Positions 1-8,797 of a stretch of 64,000 nucleotides of DNA are shown in pieces. Position 1 is the stretch's first letter; every line of letters begins with the position of its first letter. Position numbers and translations under genes: made by a program. The notes under the pieces are model-generated. The model was not told the origin of the DNA, did no database searches, and saw nothing but the letters and a program-made list of their open reading frames with translations. Source of the DNA: Verrucomicrobiaceae bacterium (GTDB taxonomy: Bacteria; Verrucomicrobiota; Verrucomicrobiia; Verrucomicrobiales; Verrucomicrobiaceae); the NCBI GenBank assembly GCA_947458455.1, contig CANGYJ010000006.1:310001-374000 (forward strand), in the 5' to 3' direction.

Positions 1-1
1 T

Positions 2-2101
2 CTGATCGTGCATGTGGGTAGAAGCATTGATTCGCTGGAAGTGCTTTGTGCGAGTTCCACCGGCCTGAAAATGCAGCATGTGAACGGTTTCCAGTTCGTT
101 GCACTTCGACCGTCGAGTTCTGAGTTTGAATTCGGCGTCAGCATCGGAAAGCACATCAAAGATGGAGAAACCACTTCTCGGCCACACCTGGGGGCCAAGG
201 ATGCTTTGTGGCACCAGCCCCTCACCACCAAAGCCACGCTCTCCCAAAAGGCCGACGCCTACGCCATCGACGACATCCCACTGCCAGTGCCGAATCCTTG
301 GAAGCGGAATGTGAGGCTCGCGGACATCGCGTTTCTGAATGACCAAGGCGATGCGGCGGGTGTGACCTTTGATGGCGATGTGTGGCTCATCTCGGGCTTG
401 AAGGGCGATTTGGAGGCGGTGACGTGGAAGCGCTTCGCGAGCGGGCTGCATGAGCCGATGAGCATCGTGGCGAGGCCACGAACATCGAACGCAGAACATT
501 CAACATCGAACATTGAACAGCGAAAGTCGGAAGCGCAGGATTCAAAGTTCAATGTTCAGAGTTCAATGTTCAATGTTGATCTGCTCGTCTTCGACCGCAA
601 CGGCATCTGGCGTCTCGTCGATTCGAACCACGACGGCGAGTGCGACCGTTATGAGATGTTCTGCAATCTCTTCGCGCAGACGGCGGAGACGCGGGAGTTT
701 CCGAATTCGATGAAGTTGGGACCGAAGAGTGAGCTTTACATCTCCAAAGGCGGCCAGGAAGGCACCACTCGCGGAAAGCACAACGGCACGGTGATCAAAG
801 TGGCGGCGGATGGGAAGTCGTTTGAGGTGATCGGCTATGGATTGCGCCAGCCGTTCATCGGCGTGAATGCGCAGACGGGCCTGGTGACGGCGAGCGATCA
901 GCAGGGGCATTATGTGCCCTCCACGCCGCTGCATCTTATCCGCGATCACCACTTTTACGGCCATCTGCCGACCATCACGGAGAAGGAGAAGTATCCCGAG
1001 GCCATCACCGATCCGCTGACGTGGATTCCGCATCCGGTGAATCCGAGCGGTGTGACGCAGACGTGGCTGCTCGGCTCAAAGATGGGTCCGGTGGATAAGG
1101 AGTTGATCCACATCGGCTACAACCGACCGGAGTTGTTCCGAGTCGTAGGACGAGTTTTCAACTCGTCACCGGAGAACGGGTTGAAAACCCGTTCTACAAC
1201 CGCCGTGGTGAGCTTCTCGCGAGAGTTCGATTTCCCCACACTGAATGCCATCGTGAATCCAGCGGATGGTCAGCTTTATGTCACCGGTTTCCAGGTGTGG
1301 GGCACCGTGGTGAAGCGCCTCAGCGGCCTCGCTCGCGTGCGCTGGACGGGCAAGCCGCGTGTCTTGCTGCAAGAGGTGACACCGACGGACCAAGGCCTCG
1401 TGCTTCGCTTCAATGAAAAGCTCGATGCAAAACTGGCGACGAACCCCGAAAGCTACAGCGCAGAGCGCTGGAACTACAAGCGCACGCCGGAGTATGGCAG
1501 CCCGCATTTAAAGCTGGATGGCAGCAACGGGCAGGAATGGCTGAACGCGAGCAGCGCCTACCTGAGCACGGATGGTAAAAGCGTGCTCGTAGCCTTCCCG
1601 GAAATGAAGGCCGTGCATCAAATGCGCATCGGCTGGGGACTGCAAAGTGCCGATGGACTCAAGGCAGCGAACACCGCCTATTTCACGCCGTGGGAACTCG
1701 CGACCTTCGATGCGGCAAAGCTGGGCTTTGAGCCCGGTTTGAAGGTCGATCTCACGCCGCGGAAATCCGCCGTAGCGGCCGCCGTGAAGCCCACCGTCGA
1801 GGAAGGCGAGCGTTTGTATCAAATGTTTGGCTGCATGGCCTGCCATAGCACGGATGGCACACTCGTGGGCAAGGTAGGACCGAGCTGGAAAGGCCTCTTC
1901 GGCACCGAGCGGGACATCGCGAAAGGTTTCAAAGGCAAGGTGAAGGCCGATGAGGCCTACCTGCGCGAGTCCATCACGAATCCGAGCGCGAAAGTGGTGA
2001 AGGGCTTCGAGAAATTCGACACGGGCATGCCGATCTACGCCGGCATTTTGAACGAGTCGCAGATCGAAAGCCTGATCCTCTACATCAAGAGCTTGAAGTG
2101 A
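2..2101 (+). CDS. Large PVC-type secreted protein with C-terminal cytochrome c domain (5' partial)
   Basis: The frame is open to the left edge and its first in-window start-type codon (GTG, base 8) is not convincing, so the true start lies outside. The N-terminal two thirds look like a beta-propeller sensor or dehydrogenase region of the type common in Planctomycetes and Verrucomicrobia (DUF6797-like). Near the C-terminus is a CMACH haem motif (residues about 609-613 counted from base 8), with a GMP Met about 65 residues later as likely sixth ligand, so this is a class I c-type cytochrome module. By family it is probably an envelope-located redox protein; the substrate is unknown. Two palindromic repeats are inserted in frame (481-580 and 1145-1197), adding low-complexity stretches that should be surface loops. 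The domain call is firm, the function is not. Confidence 0.8.
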   Translation: MIVHVGRSIDSLEVLCASSTGLKMQHVNGFQFVALRPSSSEFEFGVSIGKHIKDGETTSRPHLGAKDALWHQPLTTKATLSQKADAYAIDDIPLPVPNPWKRNVRLADIAFLNDQGDAAGVTFDGDVWLISGLKGDLEAVTWKRFASGLHEPMSIVARPRTSNAEHSTSNIEQRKSEAQDSKFNVQSSMFNVDLLVFDRNGIWRLVDSNHDGECDRYEMFCNLFAQTAETREFPNSMKLGPKSELYISKGGQEGTTRGKHNGTVIKVAADGKSFEVIGYGLRQPFIGVNAQTGLVTASDQQGHYVPSTPLHLIRDHHFYGHLPTITEKEKYPEAITDPLTWIPHPVNPSGVTQTWLLGSKMGPVDKELIHIGYNRPELFRVVGRVFNSSPENGLKTRSTTAVVSFSREFDFPTLNAIVNPADGQLYVTGFQVWGTVVKRLSGLARVRWTGKPRVLLQEVTPTDQGLVLRFNEKLDAKLATNPESYSAERWNYKRTPEYGSPHLKLDGSNGQEWLNASSAYLSTDGKSVLVAFPEMKAVHQMRIGWGLQSADGLKAANTAYFTPWELATFDAAKLGFEPGLKVDLTPRKSAVAAAVKPTVEEGERLYQMFGCMACHSTDGTLVGKVGPSWKGLFGTERDIAKGFKGKVKADEAYLRESITNPSAKVVKGFEKFDTGMPIYAGILNESQIESLILYIKSLK
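481..580. repeat. Imperfect inverted repeat inside the cytochrome-type gene
   Basis: The left arm repeats an AACATTGAAC / CAACATCGAAC theme and the right arm its complement (GTTCAATGTTCAATGTTGAT, ending at 580). The stretch translates to Ser-Asn-Ile-Glu / Phe-Asn-Val repeats that do not resemble the flanking propeller sequence. The reading frame is kept, so this is an insertion tolerated by the protein. Peptides of the type TSNIE are, from memory, frequent in PVC genomes as translated intergenic repeats. Confidence 0.8.
1145..1197. repeat. REP-like hairpin doublet inside the cytochrome-type gene
   Basis: Two hairpins lie back to back: GACGAGTT-TTC-AACTCGTC and GAACGGGTT-GAA-AACCCGTTC. The whole element starts with GTAG and ends with CTAC. 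It is translated in frame as part of the protein (reads ...GRVFNSSPENGLKTRST...). The architecture matches REP doublets with GTAG ends. Confidence 0.85.
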
Positions 2102-2113
2102 GTGCTTTCGCCC

Positions 2114-2286
2114 GTAGGCCGGATGTGTTTGGCGGAAAAGACTCACGATGACTCTTCCGCATTCATCGCCAAACTATCCGGCGCTTGGGCGGTAGGTTTG
2201 CCGTGCGACCACTCCAGAGCCGGATAGTTCGGCGAAGGCAGTCATGATGTTTGAGATGGGTTTTCCGCCGCACACATCCGGCCTAC
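2114..2286. repeat. Long palindromic element, copy 1 (GTAGGCCGGATGTGTT family)
   Basis: The 173 bp element begins GTAGGCCGGATGTGTT and ends with ACACATCCGGCCTAC. Inside, AACTATCCGGC and GCCGGATAGTTCGGCG form a second inverted pair. Each half can also fold on itself, because GCCGGAT(GTG)TTTGGCG pairs with CGCCAAACTATCCGGC, giving four alternating copies of a roughly 16 nt unit. A second copy lies at 6334-6517. It fills the space after the cytochrome-type gene. Confidence 0.9.
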
Positions 2287-2298
2287 GATCCAGCAGGC

Positions 2299-2550
2299 TC
2301 ACTTCACCGCCGCTGCCTGCTCTTTGAAAAAGCGGGCGATGAGGGCGGGAGCCTCATCAGGAAACTTATGTATGCCGGGATGAACGTAAGCAATGAAGGG
2401 CGTGCCTGTAGCGGAAGGATACAGCGTGCAGTGCTCAGCCCACGGCGTGCCTTCGGCAGCGCAGCCGTTCGTCTTCTTCACGAGGTCGATCATGACCTGC
2501 TGCCATTCAAACTTCACCAGCGGATCGGCTCCCTTACACGGCCGGTCGTG
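2299..2550 (-). pseudogene. C-terminal remnant of a PHB-depolymerase/esterase-like alpha/beta hydrolase
   Basis: The minus frame reads a typical alpha/beta-hydrolase C-terminus: a Cys-containing segment (NGCAAEG), a HPGIHKFP motif carrying the likely catalytic His, and a final helix ending ARFFKEQ. The nucleophile half is missing. The frame continues upstream of the first start-like codon (GTG at 2517) into sequence that also reads as the next plus-strand fragment, so the gene was cut by rearrangement. The assignment to PHB-depolymerase-type esterases is from motif memory only. It is presumably not functional. Confidence 0.55.
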
Positions 2551-2559
2551 AGTTCTGCG

Positions 2560-3194
2560 GCGATCCCACGGGCGGCGCGGTGACGACGATCAGCGAACCC
2601 GTCAGCACCGCCGTGCTCGCCGCACCACTAAAGAGTGATAAGAATCACGCCCTTGGCATCCAGTCAGGCAATGTCACCCTAACCTGGAGCGGCGTGGAAG
2701 GCGGCACCTATCAAGTTCAGGCCTCCTCAGACCTTACGGTATGGTCCGCCCTGCCTCCCGCCATCCTGGCCAGCGGCGATGGTGCCGTTAGCGTGGTCGA
2801 AACAGCCACCGCGCGCACGAATCCACGCCTCTTTTATCGCGCCACGCGAGCGAGTTTAGCAACGTATGATCGCCATGGCATCGCAGGCACCTACTTCACT
2901 ATCACCACGCCTGTCGGCGGCGATGCAGACACCGTCACACCGGACAACGCCGCCCGTGGCAGCGCTATGAGTGTCGTCATTGAACTGCCAACACCTCCAC
3001 CGCCTGCGAACGTGGGCGTGGCGAGCATCGCCTGCACGGGCATGACCGTGAGCGGCATCGTCCGCTATAGCCAAACGCTGATCACTGCCACCTTCACCGT
3101 GACCGCGAATGCCACCACGGGCGCTCGAAACGTCGTCGTGACCTACAACGGAGGGATCACACGCACGCTCACGAATGGCTTCACGGTGAATTGA
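2560..3194 (+). pseudogene. C-terminal fragment of a secreted/surface protein
   Basis: The plus frame, with a GTG at 2580 as first possible start, has no signal peptide and begins in the middle of what looks like a longer protein. It contains a WSGVEGGTYQVQASSDL segment typical of beta-sandwich modules in verrucomicrobial secreted proteins, a PTPPPPA linker, and a final Thr/Val-rich beta domain (about residues 145-204) resembling bacterial Ig-like folds. It may be the tail of a YHYH-type surface protein, a low-certainty idea. It sits head to head with the truncated hydrolase at 2299-2550, and both appear to be debris of one rearrangement. Confidence 0.45.
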
Positions 3195-3285
3195 GCGGGT
3201 CTATCACCTCCAGAGAGGGAGGCTGGATTTCCCCTTGTGCAAAGGCTGGCCGCCCCTAGCTTCGGCCCCCTTTTACCCCTCCTGC

Positions 3286-4641
3286 ATGCGTTTTCGCAAT
3301 CTTACCCGTCGTCGTGAAATCGGCGCTAACTGCTACCTCCTCGAATCCGGGGACCAGCGTGTCGTTTTGGACTCCGGCATGCATCCCAAATTTGCCGGCT
3401 ATGCGGCGACGCCGGATTTTGGCCCGCTGCCGGATCATTCGGCGAACGCCATCTTCGTCACCCACGCTCACCACGATCACATCGGCTCCCTACCCGTGCT
3501 CCAGCGGCGGCAGGAGAAGACCCCCGTGCTCATGACGGAGGTCACCGGCGAGCTCAGCAGCGCCATGCTGCACAATTCCGTCAATGTGATGACGAAGCAG
3601 CGCGAAGAGGAAAACATCCCCGAATATCCGCTCTTCACTCACCGTGAGCTTGATGACATCCGCCGTGACTGGATCTACCGCGACATCGAACGCCCCTTTA
3701 ATGTCCCTGATACCGATTGGGAGGCGACGATGTTTGATGCCGGGCACATCCTCGGCTCGACGGGCGTTTTGATCCGCGAAGGCTCCAACACGCTGTTTTA
3801 TACGGGTGATGTCAATTTTGAAAACCAGACCATCTGCCGTGCGGCGGACTTCCCGACGAGTGGCATTGATGTTTTGATCATGGAGAGCACGCGAGGTGAT
3901 TTTGCCCGCCCGGAAGCCTACAGCCGCAAAGGTGAAAAAGAGCGCCTCGCCTCCGTCATTCGTGATACGCATGAGGCAGGAGGAGCCGTGCTGATCCCCG
4001 TCTTTGCCCTCGGCAAGACGCAGGAGGTCATGCTCATGGTTCACGAGCTGCTGCAGGAGGGCCTCATCCCCGCATGCCCGCTCTTCATGGGGGGCCTGAG
4101 CACGAAAATCACCGTGCTTTATGATCACTACGCCTCCCGCAGTCGCCGGAGCTACCCAGGCTTTCGCATCCTGGAGGACATCAAGATGCTCACCCCACGC
4201 AAACGCGGTCGCACGGAGCTTACCGCCAATGCCCGCTGCCTCTACGCCCTCTCCAGCGGCATGATGACAGAGCACACCGCCAGCAACCAGTTTGCCTGGA
4301 AGTTCCTCGATAACCCACGCAACGCCATCTGCTTTGTCGGCTACACGGACCCTGATTCCCCCGGCTACAAAATCCGTACGGCCAAGGAGGGTGATATGAT
4401 CAAGCTGGCTAAAGACCTGCCGCCCGTGCCGCTGCGCTGCCGGGTGGAAAGCTTTGACCTCAGCGCCCACGCCACCCGCGAACAGCTCGCTGATTACGCC
4501 GAGAAGGTGAAGCCGAAGAAGCTTCTGCTCGTTCACGGAGATGAGCCTGCCCAGATGTGGTTCATCAATCGCTTCCGCGAGACGATACCCGAGACAGAGG
4601 TCGTACGTCCTGACTTGCATCAGCCGCTGGAGCTTTGGTAA
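3286..4641 (+). CDS. Beta-CASP family metallo-beta-lactamase-fold RNase/hydrolase
   Basis: 451 residues from ATG 3286; an earlier GTG at 3235 would add an unlikely 17-residue lead. The zinc motif HAHHDH is at residues 60-65, followed by TGDV (later metal Asp), an ESTRGD segment and a C-terminal LLLVHGD. The insert between the metallo-beta-lactamase halves and the SAHATREQL segment place it in the beta-CASP/RNA-specificity group, whose members are RNA exo/endonucleases. It probably acts in the cytoplasm on RNA. folA starts 4 nt after its stop, so the two are likely co-transcribed. The family is firm; the RNA substrate is inferred. Confidence 0.85.
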   Translation: MRFRNLTRRREIGANCYLLESGDQRVVLDSGMHPKFAGYAATPDFGPLPDHSANAIFVTHAHHDHIGSLPVLQRRQEKTPVLMTEVTGELSSAMLHNSVNVMTKQREEENIPEYPLFTHRELDDIRRDWIYRDIERPFNVPDTDWEATMFDAGHILGSTGVLIREGSNTLFYTGDVNFENQTICRAADFPTSGIDVLIMESTRGDFARPEAYSRKGEKERLASVIRDTHEAGGAVLIPVFALGKTQEVMLMVHELLQEGLIPACPLFMGGLSTKITVLYDHYASRSRRSYPGFRILEDIKMLTPRKRGRTELTANARCLYALSSGMMTEHTASNQFAWKFLDNPRNAICFVGYTDPDSPGYKIRTAKEGDMIKLAKDLPPVPLRCRVESFDLSAHATREQLADYAEKVKPKKLLLVHGDEPAQMWFINRFRETIPETEVVRPDLHQPLELW

Positions 4642-4645
4642 GACA

Positions 4646-5128
4646 ATGAAACTCATCGCCATCGTCGCCATGTCTGCGAATCGTGTCATCGGACGCGAGG
4701 GGAAGCTGCCGTGGCATTACCCGGAGGATTTGAAGTTCTTCAAAAAGACGACGCTCGGCCATCCGGTGCTGATGGGTCGCGCGACCTTTGATTCCATCGT
4801 GACGGCGATCGGTAAGCCGCTACCGGGTCGGCAAAACATCGTGCTGAGCCGCACGATGGAGCCTCGCGAAGGCGCGACCATCCTACGTGATGTCAGCGAG
4901 CTGCCAAATGTGTGCGCACCGGATGCGACGGTGTTTGTGATCGGCGGGGCGCAGGTGTTTGCCGAGCTGCTGCCGCGTTGCGATGGTTTTTACCTCACGC
5001 ACATCGCAAAGGAGTTCGAGGGCGATGTGTTCCTGCCACCGTTCGAGCATTTGTTCCGGCTGAAGGAATTCGTCGGCACCTCGGAAGAGCTGGAGTTTCG
5101 CTACTACGAGGCCGTTTCGGCTGCATGA
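4646..5128 (+). CDS. folA: Dihydrofolate reductase
   Basis: 160 residues, normal length for DHFR. It reduces dihydrofolate to tetrahydrofolate with NADPH. Visible family marks are the N-terminal strand IAIVAMSANRVIG, LPWHYPEDLKFFK with the proton-donating acidic residue at about 28, MGRATFDSI, and the NADPH-binding FVIGGAQVF near residue 100. ATG 4646 gives the canonical N-terminus; the upstream extension of the frame belongs to the preceding gene. It follows the beta-CASP gene by 4 nt. Confidence 0.95.
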   Translation: MKLIAIVAMSANRVIGREGKLPWHYPEDLKFFKKTTLGHPVLMGRATFDSIVTAIGKPLPGRQNIVLSRTMEPREGATILRDVSELPNVCAPDATVFVIGGAQVFAELLPRCDGFYLTHIAKEFEGDVFLPPFEHLFRLKEFVGTSEELEFRYYEAVSAA

Positions 5129-5161
5129 CGACGCGAGCAGAGGCCGTTGATAGCGGCCACC

Positions 5162-6337
5162 ATGCTTCGCTCGCTTTCCTTCCTCGTCGTTTTCTCCCTC
5201 AGCCAGGCCCTGGCACTCGATGTCGCCAAGCTCGCTGCGATTCACCCAGCCATGGAGGAGGCCGTGAAGGCCAAACAAGCCGCTGGCATCGTCACGCTCG
5301 TGATGGAGAAGGGCAAAATCGTTCACCACGATGCGGCGGGCATGGCCGACATCGCCAAAGGCCGCGCCATGGAAAAAGATGCGCTGTTCTGGATCGCCTC
5401 GATGACGAAGTCGGTGAACGGCGCGGCCATTCTCTGCCTCGTGGACGATGGCAAGCTCTCGCTCGATGAACCCGCCTCCAAGTGGTTGCCGGAACTCGCT
5501 AAGGTGACTGTCGAAGGCGGCGCAAAACCGGAGAAGCCCATCACCCTGCGCATGCTGCTCTCGCACACGGCGGGCATCGCCTTCCCTTCTCGCAAGCCAA
5601 GCGACGGAGCCATCTCGCTGAAGTCCTATGTCTCCACGCTGATCAAGACGCCGCTCGCCTTCCAGCCGGGCAGTGCCTACGAATATGGTTTCGGCCCCAC
5701 CGTGGCTGGGCGCATCCTCGAAATCGTCAGCGGCATGAAGTATGAGGATTTCCTCCGCACACGCCTGTTTGAGCCACTGGGCATGAAGGACACCACCTTT
5801 CATCCCGATGATGTGCACCGCGCCCGCATCGCCCGCACTTACAAGATGGATGAGGACACGAACGAGCTCGTGCCAGGCTACAACCCCTTCGTCACCAGCG
5901 ATGCCAGCGTGCAGCACATGCCGGAGCCTGCGGGTGGTCTTTTCTCCACGGCGGCGGACATGGGGCGCTTTTACGCCATGGTCGCCAGCGGCGGCGAACT
6001 CGACGGCAAACGAATCCTCAGCCAAAAAACCGTCCAAGACATGCTCATGCCTGTCACCGCCGGTGGGAAGCAGCTCAACTACGCCTGCGGCTGGATGCAC
6101 AACACCGAAACACAACGCGTATGCGCCGCGATGCCCGTCGGCAGCCACGGCCACGGCGGTGCCTTTGCCACGAATGGCTGGATCGATCCCTCTTCCGGCC
6201 TCGTGACCGTCTTCATGGTGCAAAACGTCCTCGTTCCCGATGGCAGCAAGCCGCGTGATGCCTTTCAAAAGCTTGTGATGGAAGCCGCGGGCATTGTCGT
6301 GAAGCCGCCAGCGGCTGCGAAGAAGGGTAAGAGGTAG
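5162..6337 (+). CDS. Secreted serine hydrolase, beta-lactamase (class C) / esterase family
   Basis: 391 residues from ATG 5162. The N-terminus (MLRSLSFLVVFSLSQALA) is a signal peptide. SMTK at residues 80-83 is the SxxK nucleophile motif, a Tyr of the YxN-like motif lies at 173-175 (YEYGF), and HGHGGAF near residue 335 is the third motif. The family holds penicillin-binding-protein-like carboxylesterases and class C beta-lactamases. Its YxN motif is atypical, so an esterase or peptidase role is likelier than true beta-lactamase. The TAG stop (6335-6337) lies in the GTAGG end of the 6334-6517 repeat, so the C-terminal KKGKR tail may have been set by that insertion. Confidence 0.88.
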   Translation: MLRSLSFLVVFSLSQALALDVAKLAAIHPAMEEAVKAKQAAGIVTLVMEKGKIVHHDAAGMADIAKGRAMEKDALFWIASMTKSVNGAAILCLVDDGKLSLDEPASKWLPELAKVTVEGGAKPEKPITLRMLLSHTAGIAFPSRKPSDGAISLKSYVSTLIKTPLAFQPGSAYEYGFGPTVAGRILEIVSGMKYEDFLRTRLFEPLGMKDTTFHPDDVHRARIARTYKMDEDTNELVPGYNPFVTSDASVQHMPEPAGGLFSTAADMGRFYAMVASGGELDGKRILSQKTVQDMLMPVTAGGKQLNYACGWMHNTETQRVCAAMPVGSHGHGGAFATNGWIDPSSGLVTVFMVQNVLVPDGSKPRDAFQKLVMEAAGIVVKPPAAAKKGKR

Positions 6338-6517
6338 GCCGGATGTGTTGGGCGGAACAATCGCCGATTCGGAAAGGATGACTACCGCCCAACTATCCGG
6401 CTTCGGGAGGCGCTCGAAGTCGCTTCGACTAACGCACACGCCAAACCAGCCGGATAGTTCGGCGATGGAAGCACCTTGTGTTGGCTGTGCCAAACTTGCC
6501 AAACACATCCGGCCTAC
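6334..6517. repeat. Long palindromic element, copy 2 (GTAGGCCGGATGTGTT family)
   Basis: 184 bp, with the same ends as copy 1 at 2114-2286 (GTAGGCCGGATGTGTT ... ACACATCCGGCCTAC) and the same inner pair (AACTATCCGGC / GCCGGATAGTTCGGCG). The loop between halves is unrelated in the two copies, so the arms are what is conserved. It provides the stop codon of the gene on the left and ends 3 nt before the stop of the convergent gene on the right. It may also serve as a bidirectional terminator. Confidence 0.9.
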
Positions 6518-6520
6518 GGC

Positions 6521-7369
6521 TCACAGCAGTTCCATCTGCGATTCCACCGCACCAACGAACTGAAAAACAGCCCTCGGCCGCGTGCGGGCGACTTCGAGTG
6601 TCGGTGTGGGTTTGCGGCGTTCGGCGCAGACGACGCGGGCGTCTTTGGCTCCGGCGGCATCAAGGGCGCTGCGGATGCGTTTGGAGGCGAGGTCGGGATC
6701 GTTGCAGTCATCGCTCAGATGGCCGAGGACGACGTTGCTGAGCGCGGGATGGGCGATTTCGCTGATCAGCTCGGCGGCTTGATCATTGGAGAGATGGCCG
6801 TGCCGTGATGAAATGCGCTGTTTGGTGGACCAGGGGCGTTTGGTGTCCGCGTCGAGGAGCTGGGTGTCGTAGTTCGCCTCGACAAAAAGCGTGTCGGAGC
6901 CGCGCAGGCGGTCTTTGATCAGATTGGTGACGAAGCCCACGTCACTCAAAATGCCGAGCCGGGCGCTTTCGTTCGCCAGTATAAAACCCACGGGGTCCAC
7001 GGCGTCGTGCGGTACGGGAAAGCTTTCGATGCGTAGATCGCGGTAGTCGAAGGCGCTGCCAGTTTGCATCACGCGCCAGGAGGGCGGTGTGCGGAAGGTC
7101 AGATTGCCGAGCAGATGTTCTTGTGTGAGAGCGGTGCAGAAGAGCGACAATGCCCGGCCACGACTGAGCACCTCCAGGCCGCCCGTGTGGTCCTGATGCT
7201 CATGCGTGAGAAGGATGCCATCCAGATCATCCAGCGTGAGTCCGATGCTCTCCAGCCGCAGCACGATCTGTTTTGCGCTCAGGCCCGCATCCACCAGCAG
7301 CGTGGTGCTGCCCGTGGTGATCACGGCGCAGTTTCCCGAACTGCCGCTGCCTAAAACGGTGAGATGCAT
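6521..7369 (-). CDS. MBL-fold metallo-hydrolase, WalJ/YycJ-like
   Basis: 282 residues with N-terminus MHLTVLGSGSSGNCAVI, characteristic of the YycJ/WalJ group. The metal motif HEHQDH is at residues 56-61, LSDVGFV supplies a further Asp, and NVVLGHLSDD the C-terminal His. Family members are cytoplasmic 5'-to-3' DNA exonuclease-like enzymes linked to cell-wall signalling or mismatch repair. No walRK genes are nearby, so a specific role cannot be read from context. It faces the beta-lactamase-like gene tail to tail across a palindromic repeat. Confidence 0.85.
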   Translation of the reverse strand: MHLTVLGSGSSGNCAVITTGSTTLLVDAGLSAKQIVLRLESIGLTLDDLDGILLTHEHQDHTGGLEVLSRGRALSLFCTALTQEHLLGNLTFRTPPSWRVMQTGSAFDYRDLRIESFPVPHDAVDPVGFILANESARLGILSDVGFVTNLIKDRLRGSDTLFVEANYDTQLLDADTKRPWSTKQRISSRHGHLSNDQAAELISEIAHPALSNVVLGHLSDDCNDPDLASKRIRSALDAAGAKDARVVCAERRKPTPTLEVARTRPRAVFQFVGAVESQMELL

Positions 7370-7417
7370 GGCGTGGGATAAGATGAAGCGCCGACGAGGT
7401 CAAGCACCCTGCTCCGA

Positions 7418-8797
7418 TTATGCCAACAGCCGCTTCACCTCGTCCTCACGGTAGCCAAAACCATTCCCGCGCAGCGTGCTGAGATCGACGATGCCCTCAC
7501 GGCGGCGGTAGAGGCCGGGGTGGATGGCTTCTTCGGGGAGGGAGGCATCGGGGTAGAACTGCATCGCGTTGCACTCGACGCCCTGGATCGTGCCAGCGTG
7601 GGCGGCGAGGCGCACATGCGGGATCATCGCGAGCATCGGATTGGTGAGGTCCTGCACCATGAGCGGCATGCCGTGGGCTTTGGCCCAGCAAAAGCTCAAA
7701 AGGGCACCAGTCTGTGTTTTGCAGGTTTTGAGGGCCACGCCGCTCCAGCCGAGGCGACGACCAAGACGGACGAATTCCCAGTCATGGGCGCTTTCATCGA
7801 GAAAGAGCGGTTTGCGGGCGGAAACGCTGCGGACGTCGATCTGATTGGCTTCGAGGTCGTAGGGGAAGGGTTGCTCGACGTAGAGCGTGCGGGCGTAGAT
7901 CTCGGGTTCGTCGCGGAGGAGCTTGTCCATGATCGCGTTGACGTAGGCGGGCTCTTTGACGGTGCAGTTGAAGTCGGCGCTGAGCCAGCGGACGCCATTG
8001 GCGAAGCCGATGCGACCGATGCGGACCATGCGCTCGTAGTCCCACGCGGCATCGGTGCCACGGAGCTTTACTTTGAGGCATTTCAATCCGTCGCGCTGAA
8101 TCCAATCGGCGAGCAGCACGGGATGCGCGTCCTTGGGTTCACTGCCGGTCAAGTCGGCGGCTTCGAGCGCATCGACACCGCCGACGAGATGCCACACGGG
8201 CAGTTTTTTCGGCGCATCCAGGATGAGGAAGTCCTGCGGATACCTGCCTCGGAAATCGAGGCCGGTGCCTTCCTCCGGCGTGAGGTAGGCGGCGAGGTCG
8301 CGGCTCATGAAGTCGGCGTTGTAGCAGGTGTAGATATCGCGCTCATGCAGGCGGCCAAAGGCATCGTGGATGGCGATGTCAAAGGCGCTGAAGGCCACGA
8401 GCGAGCCGAGGTAAGGCATCGGATCGCCACCGGCGGCCGCGTTGGCCTCCTGCGTGGCCATGGCGAGTTCGCCATGGATGAAATCCTGGCCGACCTCCAT
8501 CGGATGGCCGCGCAGGCCACAGCCGGTGATTTTTTTCGCGAGCAGCTCGGAGAAACTCTTCATGCGCTCGGTGCGCACGGCCACGCTGAGCGTGCTGGGC
8601 CACACCCACGAGACGCTGAGCGGTGTCTCTCCCCAGCCGATGGCTTCGCGGCCTTTGTCATCCCGCACGGTGACTTTCACGCGGAGGCAGACGACATTGG
8701 TGACTGTCTCCGGCCCGAATTTGAGCGGCACCCGCATGGTAACAGGCAGAAAGTGAACTTCGGCGGCGGAGACTTGGATGTCGGTGGGCTTGCTCAT
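7418..8797 (-). CDS. Enolase-superfamily (mandelate racemase/muconate lactonizing) enzyme
   Basis: 459 residues. Candidate metal ligands are D275 (LSADFN), E308 (YVEQPFP) and D334/E335 (LFLDES). A KxK motif (K242/K244, LKVKLRG) at the end of the second strand would supply the general base, and K357 could be the base on the other face. This layout fits the MLE or dipeptide-epimerase subgroups, which abstract a proton alpha to a carboxylate. It is longer than typical members (about 370 residues), with extra sequence around 95-240. Its start overlaps the stop of the patatin gene by 4 nt, so it ends a minus-strand operon. Confidence 0.85.
   Translation of the reverse strand: MSKPTDIQVSAAEVHFLPVTMRVPLKFGPETVTNVVCLRVKVTVRDDKGREAIGWGETPLSVSWVWPSTLSVAVRTERMKSFSELLAKKITGCGLRGHPMEVGQDFIHGELAMATQEANAAAGGDPMPYLGSLVAFSAFDIAIHDAFGRLHERDIYTCYNADFMSRDLAAYLTPEEGTGLDFRGRYPQDFLILDAPKKLPVWHLVGGVDALEAADLTGSEPKDAHPVLLADWIQRDGLKCLKVKLRGTDAAWDYERMVRIGRIGFANGVRWLSADFNCTVKEPAYVNAIMDKLLRDEPEIYARTLYVEQPFPYDLEANQIDVRSVSARKPLFLDESAHDWEFVRLGRRLGWSGVALKTCKTQTGALLSFCWAKAHGMPLMVQDLTNPMLAMIPHVRLAAHAGTIQGVECNAMQFYPDASLPEEAIHPGLYRRREGIVDLSTLRGNGFGYREDEVKRLLA

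Noticed and set aside
4883-6508. 541-codon minus-strand open frame
   Set aside because: It covers folA and the beta-lactamase-like gene in antisense, and its Ala/Glu/His-rich composition is typical of high-GC shadow frames.
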